This document shows positions 62,006-64,000 of a stretch of 64,000 nucleotides of DNA, piece after piece (within the stretch, counting starts at the first letter, position 1; the number at the start of each line of letters is the position of its first letter). The notes under the pieces are model-generated. The model was not told the origin of the DNA, ran no database searches, and saw only the letters and a list, made by a program, of their open reading frames with translations. The DNA comes from Thermoplasmata archaeon (lineage in GTDB: Archaea; Thermoplasmatota; Thermoplasmata; RBG-16-68-12): NCBI GenBank assembly GCA_036395115.1, contig DASWDU010000018.1, positions 1 to 64,000 of the forward strand, given 5' to 3'. The position numbers and the translations under genes are program-made.

Positions 62006-62404
62006 TCACACGATCATGCTCGCCGTCGCGGCGACGCGAGGCCACCGCTCCGCGGCCTCTCGGGCGACGGGCCCCTTGATGTCCGATCCTTTGACCTCGC
62101 CCTCGGGAGTCACGATGACGCAGGCGTTGTCCTCGAACTGGACCATCAGGCCCTCCGGGCGCCGGAACGGACGGCGTTGCCGCACGATGACCGCGTTCAT
62201 GACTTGCTTCCGCGTCTCCGGAGTCCCCTTCTTGACCGTGACGACCAAGAGGTCCGCGATGCCTGCCGACGCGAGGCGGTTCCGCACGCCCCGGTATTTC
62301 AGGACCTCGATGATCTCGACGATCTTCGCGCCGGTGTTGTCGATGCATTCGAGGCGCGCGCCTTTCGGCAGCCCGCGCGTCTGCCGGCCGGGCAGCCCCT
62401 TCAT
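62006..62404 (-). CDS. rpl14: Ribosomal protein uL14
   Basis: The 132 residues contain [19 protein letters not shown] and [17 protein letters not shown]-like sequence, with [23 protein letters not shown]. This is the five-stranded barrel near the subunit bridge. The ATG overlaps the rps17 stop (ATGA). Confidence 0.97.
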   Translation of the reverse strand: MKGLPGRQTRGLPKGARLECIDNTGAKIVEIIEVLKYRGVRNRLASAGIADLLVVTVKKGTPETRKQVMNAVIVRQRRPFRRPEGLMVQFEDNACVIVTPEGEVKGSDIKGPVAREAAERWPRVAATASMIV

Positions 62405-62811
62405 CCCGCCACCGCCTGGTTGTGGATCGCGACGAAATGGACCGTCTTCCCGAGAGGACGGCACTCCATCATCGTGATGCGGTTCCCGACCTGCAGGCCG
62501 AGGCACGGCGGAGCGTGGACGTTCATGCGGTGCGTGCGCTTCTCGAACCGCTCATACTTCCGGATGTATCGCAGGTACTCGCGTTCCACGACGACCGTGT
62601 GCTGCATCTTGGCCGAGACGACGACGCCCTCCAGGCTCTGGCCGCGCACCGGCAGGCGGCCGTGGAACGGGCACTTCAGATCCGTGCACGTCCGCCCGGG
62701 AACGGGCACGTCGATCCCGATGTCCCGGGCCGCCCGCGCCGAGGATTGCGGCGCCGCCGCGGGGGCGGAGGCGGGTTTCTTCACGGCCTTCTTCTCTGCC
62801 ATCCGGATCAC
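62401..62811 (-). CDS. rps17: Ribosomal protein uS17
   Basis: The 136 residues start with an Ala/Lys/Pro-rich tail (30 residues), then the archaeal S17 core: [32 protein letters not shown] and [20 protein letters not shown]. The GTG at 62811 overlaps the rnp1 stop (GTGA). An ATG at 62802 is also possible. Confidence 0.96.
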   Translation of the reverse strand: MIRMAEKKAVKKPASAPAAAPQSSARAARDIGIDVPVPGRTCTDLKCPFHGRLPVRGQSLEGVVVSAKMQHTVVVEREYLRYIRKYERFEKRTHRMNVHAPPCLGLQVGNRITMMECRPLGKTVHFVAIHNQAVAG

Positions 62812-63059
62812 CGTGCCTTCTTCACGCGGTCCTCGGGCCGATAGCGAATCTCGTCGCCCTCGATCTCGAGGCCTCCTTGGACGTCAAATCGGAACCGGCT
62901 CCCGTGCTTCGGGATCCGCTTCTCCTCGCCCGCAATCTCGAGGACGAGCATGTTCCGCGTCTCGTCGACCACCCGGCCGCGCAGGTGCGCCTGGGTCGGA
63001 TCCGTCGCGCCGAGCACCTCGACGCGCAGGCCGATCAACTCGTGCTTCCGGAGGTTCAC
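62808..63059 (-). CDS. rnp1: Ribonuclease P protein component 1 (Rpp29/Pop4)
   Basis: The 83 residues belong to a subunit of archaeal RNase P, which cuts tRNA 5' ends. HELIGLRVEVLGATDPTQAHLRGRVVDET and HGSRFRFDV show the Sm-like barrel. It starts with GTG one base after the SUI1 stop. The position between S17 and SUI1 is conserved in archaea. Confidence 0.94.
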   Translation of the reverse strand: MNLRKHELIGLRVEVLGATDPTQAHLRGRVVDETRNMLVLEIAGEEKRIPKHGSRFRFDVQGGLEIEGDEIRYRPEDRVKKAR

Positions 63060-63060
63060 G

Positions 63061-63357
63061 TCACACCACCTGCACGCGGTAGCCCATGCCTTGGAGGACT
63101 TCTTGGACCCGCTTGCGGTGCTCGCCCTGCAACTCGATGCGGCCCTCCTTCGCCGTGCCCCCGGCGGCACATCGGTTCTTCAGGGTCCGTGCGAGCTCAT
63201 CGATGTCGATGTCCCCGATGTCCAGCCCCTCGACGATCGTCATCGTCTTGCCGTACCGGCGCGTGTCATGACTCACGCGGATCAGCTGCTGCTCCTTCGC
63301 GATTTCCTCGCACACACAAAGCTCGTCCGGGAGGCCGCACGTCGCGCAGATCGCCAT
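63061..63357 (-). CDS. Translation initiation factor aIF1 (SUI1)
   Basis: The 98 residues have an N-terminal zinc-like CATCGLPDELCVC and the SUI1 core: YGKTMTIVEGLD, LARTLKNRCAAGGT, IELQGEHRKRVQEVL. It guards start-codon selection on the small subunit, of special interest in a genome that appears to use CTG starts. The ATG shares one base with the rpl29 stop (TGATG). Confidence 0.95.
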   Translation of the reverse strand: MAICATCGLPDELCVCEEIAKEQQLIRVSHDTRRYGKTMTIVEGLDIGDIDIDELARTLKNRCAAGGTAKEGRIELQGEHRKRVQEVLQGMGYRVQVV

Positions 63358-63611
63358 CAGGTCGCCTCCTTGGATTCGGGCTTTGGAGCGGCCGCCGGTT
63401 TCGCGGTCCCGAGCTTCTCTTCTTCCCGGATGATCGTCAGGATGCGGGCGATGTTCTTCCGGAGTGCGCGGATCTTCCCGGGGTTCGGCGGCGCGCCACC
63501 CATCGCCGCGACGCCCCTCTCGTGCATCAGCTCGTCTTGGAGCTCCGTCAGCTTCTTCGCGAGCATCTCCGCGTCCATCGCGCGGATCTCCTTCGTCCGG
63601 AGGAGCGGCAT
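63357..63611 (-). CDS. rpl29: Ribosomal protein uL29
   Basis: The 84 residues contain EIRAMDAEMLAKKLTELQDELMHERG and the helix RALRKNIARILTIIREEE, the normal two-helix hairpin. A short Lys/Ala/Pro tail of about 15 residues follows. It begins directly after the rps3 stop. Confidence 0.96.
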   Translation of the reverse strand: MPLLRTKEIRAMDAEMLAKKLTELQDELMHERGVAAMGGAPPNPGKIRALRKNIARILTIIREEEKLGTAKPAAAPKPESKEAT

Positions 63612-64000
63612 CTACGATTCGTCGCCTCCTTCGGCTCCGACATCGACGTCGACCCCGAGGTCCTTGACCTCTTTTGCGACTTTCTTCAGTCGCTTCGTCG
63701 CGACCTTGCTCTTCTTCACTTTCTTCGCCGTGTCGTCGGCCTCATCGAGCGGCAACAGCGGCTCGGCTTCCTCGGGCTCCTCGCCCTCTGCGGTGGCGAC
63801 GATCGGGACCTCGGGCGTCGCCTCCACGACCAACGCCGATTCGGCCGCCCGGGCCGCCGCTTCGGCGGCGGCTGCCTCCGCCGCGGCGACGTACTCCGCG
63901 GACGGCTGCTTGACCTCGACCTCGTCGGGCAACCGGGCCCTCGGGCTCATGATCTCCACGGTGACGCCGATGACCCCAGGCTTCAGCTTCGCCACGGCAA
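63612..64000 (-). CDS. rps3: Ribosomal protein uS3, C-terminal part
   Basis: The frame enters from beyond the window. KPGVIGVTVEIMSPRARLPDEVEV is the end of the S3 C-domain. A tail of about 100 residues follows, first Ala/Glu-rich (AAEAAAAEAAARAAE), then Val/Glu-rich, then Lys-rich (KKVKKSKVATKRLKKVAKE) and an acidic end. Such a long tail is not found in most archaeal S3 proteins, which stop soon after PDE. Confidence 0.93.
   Translation of the reverse strand, partial: AVAKLKPGVIGVTVEIMSPRARLPDEVEVKQPSAEYVAAAEAAAAEAAARAAESALVVEATPEVPIVATAEGEEPEEAEPLLPLDEADDTAKKVKKSKVATKRLKKVAKEVKDLGVDVDVGAEGGDES

Overview
This window is a piece of a GC-rich archaeal chromosome, most likely from a lineage of Candidatus Thermoplasmatota (class Thermoplasmata in the wide sense). 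The archaeal evidence includes the ribosomal run S3-L29-SUI1-Rpp29-S17-L14-L24-S4e-L5-S14-S8-L6-L32e-L19e-L18-S5-L30-L15-SecY, the RFC large subunit, the wyosine synthase Taw1 and a CTP-dependent riboflavin kinase with a DNA-binding domain. A class II HMG-CoA reductase, the aconitase-X mevalonate-phosphate dehydratase, UPF0200 and TATA boxes 25-30 bases before many leaderless start codons point the same way. The placement in Thermoplasmatota rests on class II HMG-CoA reductase, DUF835 and general protein character, so it is inference. No methanogenesis genes are present.

Layout. 1-10.8 kb: Nudix end, PadR/membrane pair, a sequon-rich surface glycoprotein, PIN protein, riboflavin kinase/regulator, a CruF-like carotenoid hydratase, purQ-purL, a methylenetetrahydrofolate reductase and an AAA ATPase. 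10.9-14.3 kb: a less GC-rich island with a serine recombinase, a three-gene cassette of unknown function, a broken copy of one cassette gene and a protease remnant. 14.3-21.2 kb: regulators, purS, two CARF-type regulators, a PH-like membrane protein, a JAMM-like protein, an RNase J-type beta-CASP nuclease, MarC and TrmI. 21.3-26.9 kb: a branched-chain amino-acid-type ABC importer (livHMGF, with livK convergent to it). 27-33.5 kb: two zinc-ribbon membrane proteins, HMG-CoA reductase, a second recombinase island with a small ribbon-helix-helix gene, and rfcL. 33.5-35.5 kb: decayed integrase and zinc-ribbon genes. 35.5-42.7 kb: Taw1, a SNARE-associated-type membrane protein, a NOG1-like GTPase, pdxS, UPF0200, an exosome-associated protein, aconitase X and its small subunit fused to a Nudix domain. 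42.6-48.7 kb: ileS with an unusual C-terminal fusion, a PKD-bearing solute-binding protein and tRNA-His. 48.9-54.2 kb: a broken gene, a regulator, argF and an ABC transporter. 54.2-64 kb: secY and the ribosomal operon, which runs out of the window inside rps3.

How the genes fit together. HMG-CoA reductase and aconitase X plus its small subunit are two steps of the archaeal mevalonate route to isoprenoids, and the CruF-like protein uses the products. purL, purQ and purS give a three-subunit FGAM synthase. The strongest candidates for undescribed biology are the IleRS-HhH-zinc ribbon-DUF835 fusion, the mevalonate-phosphate dehydratase small subunit-Nudix fusion, the orphan CARF regulator pair beside purS, the recombinase-linked cassette at 11-14 kb, the split serine recombinase at 29.6-31.2 kb, and several genes whose only good start is CTG.
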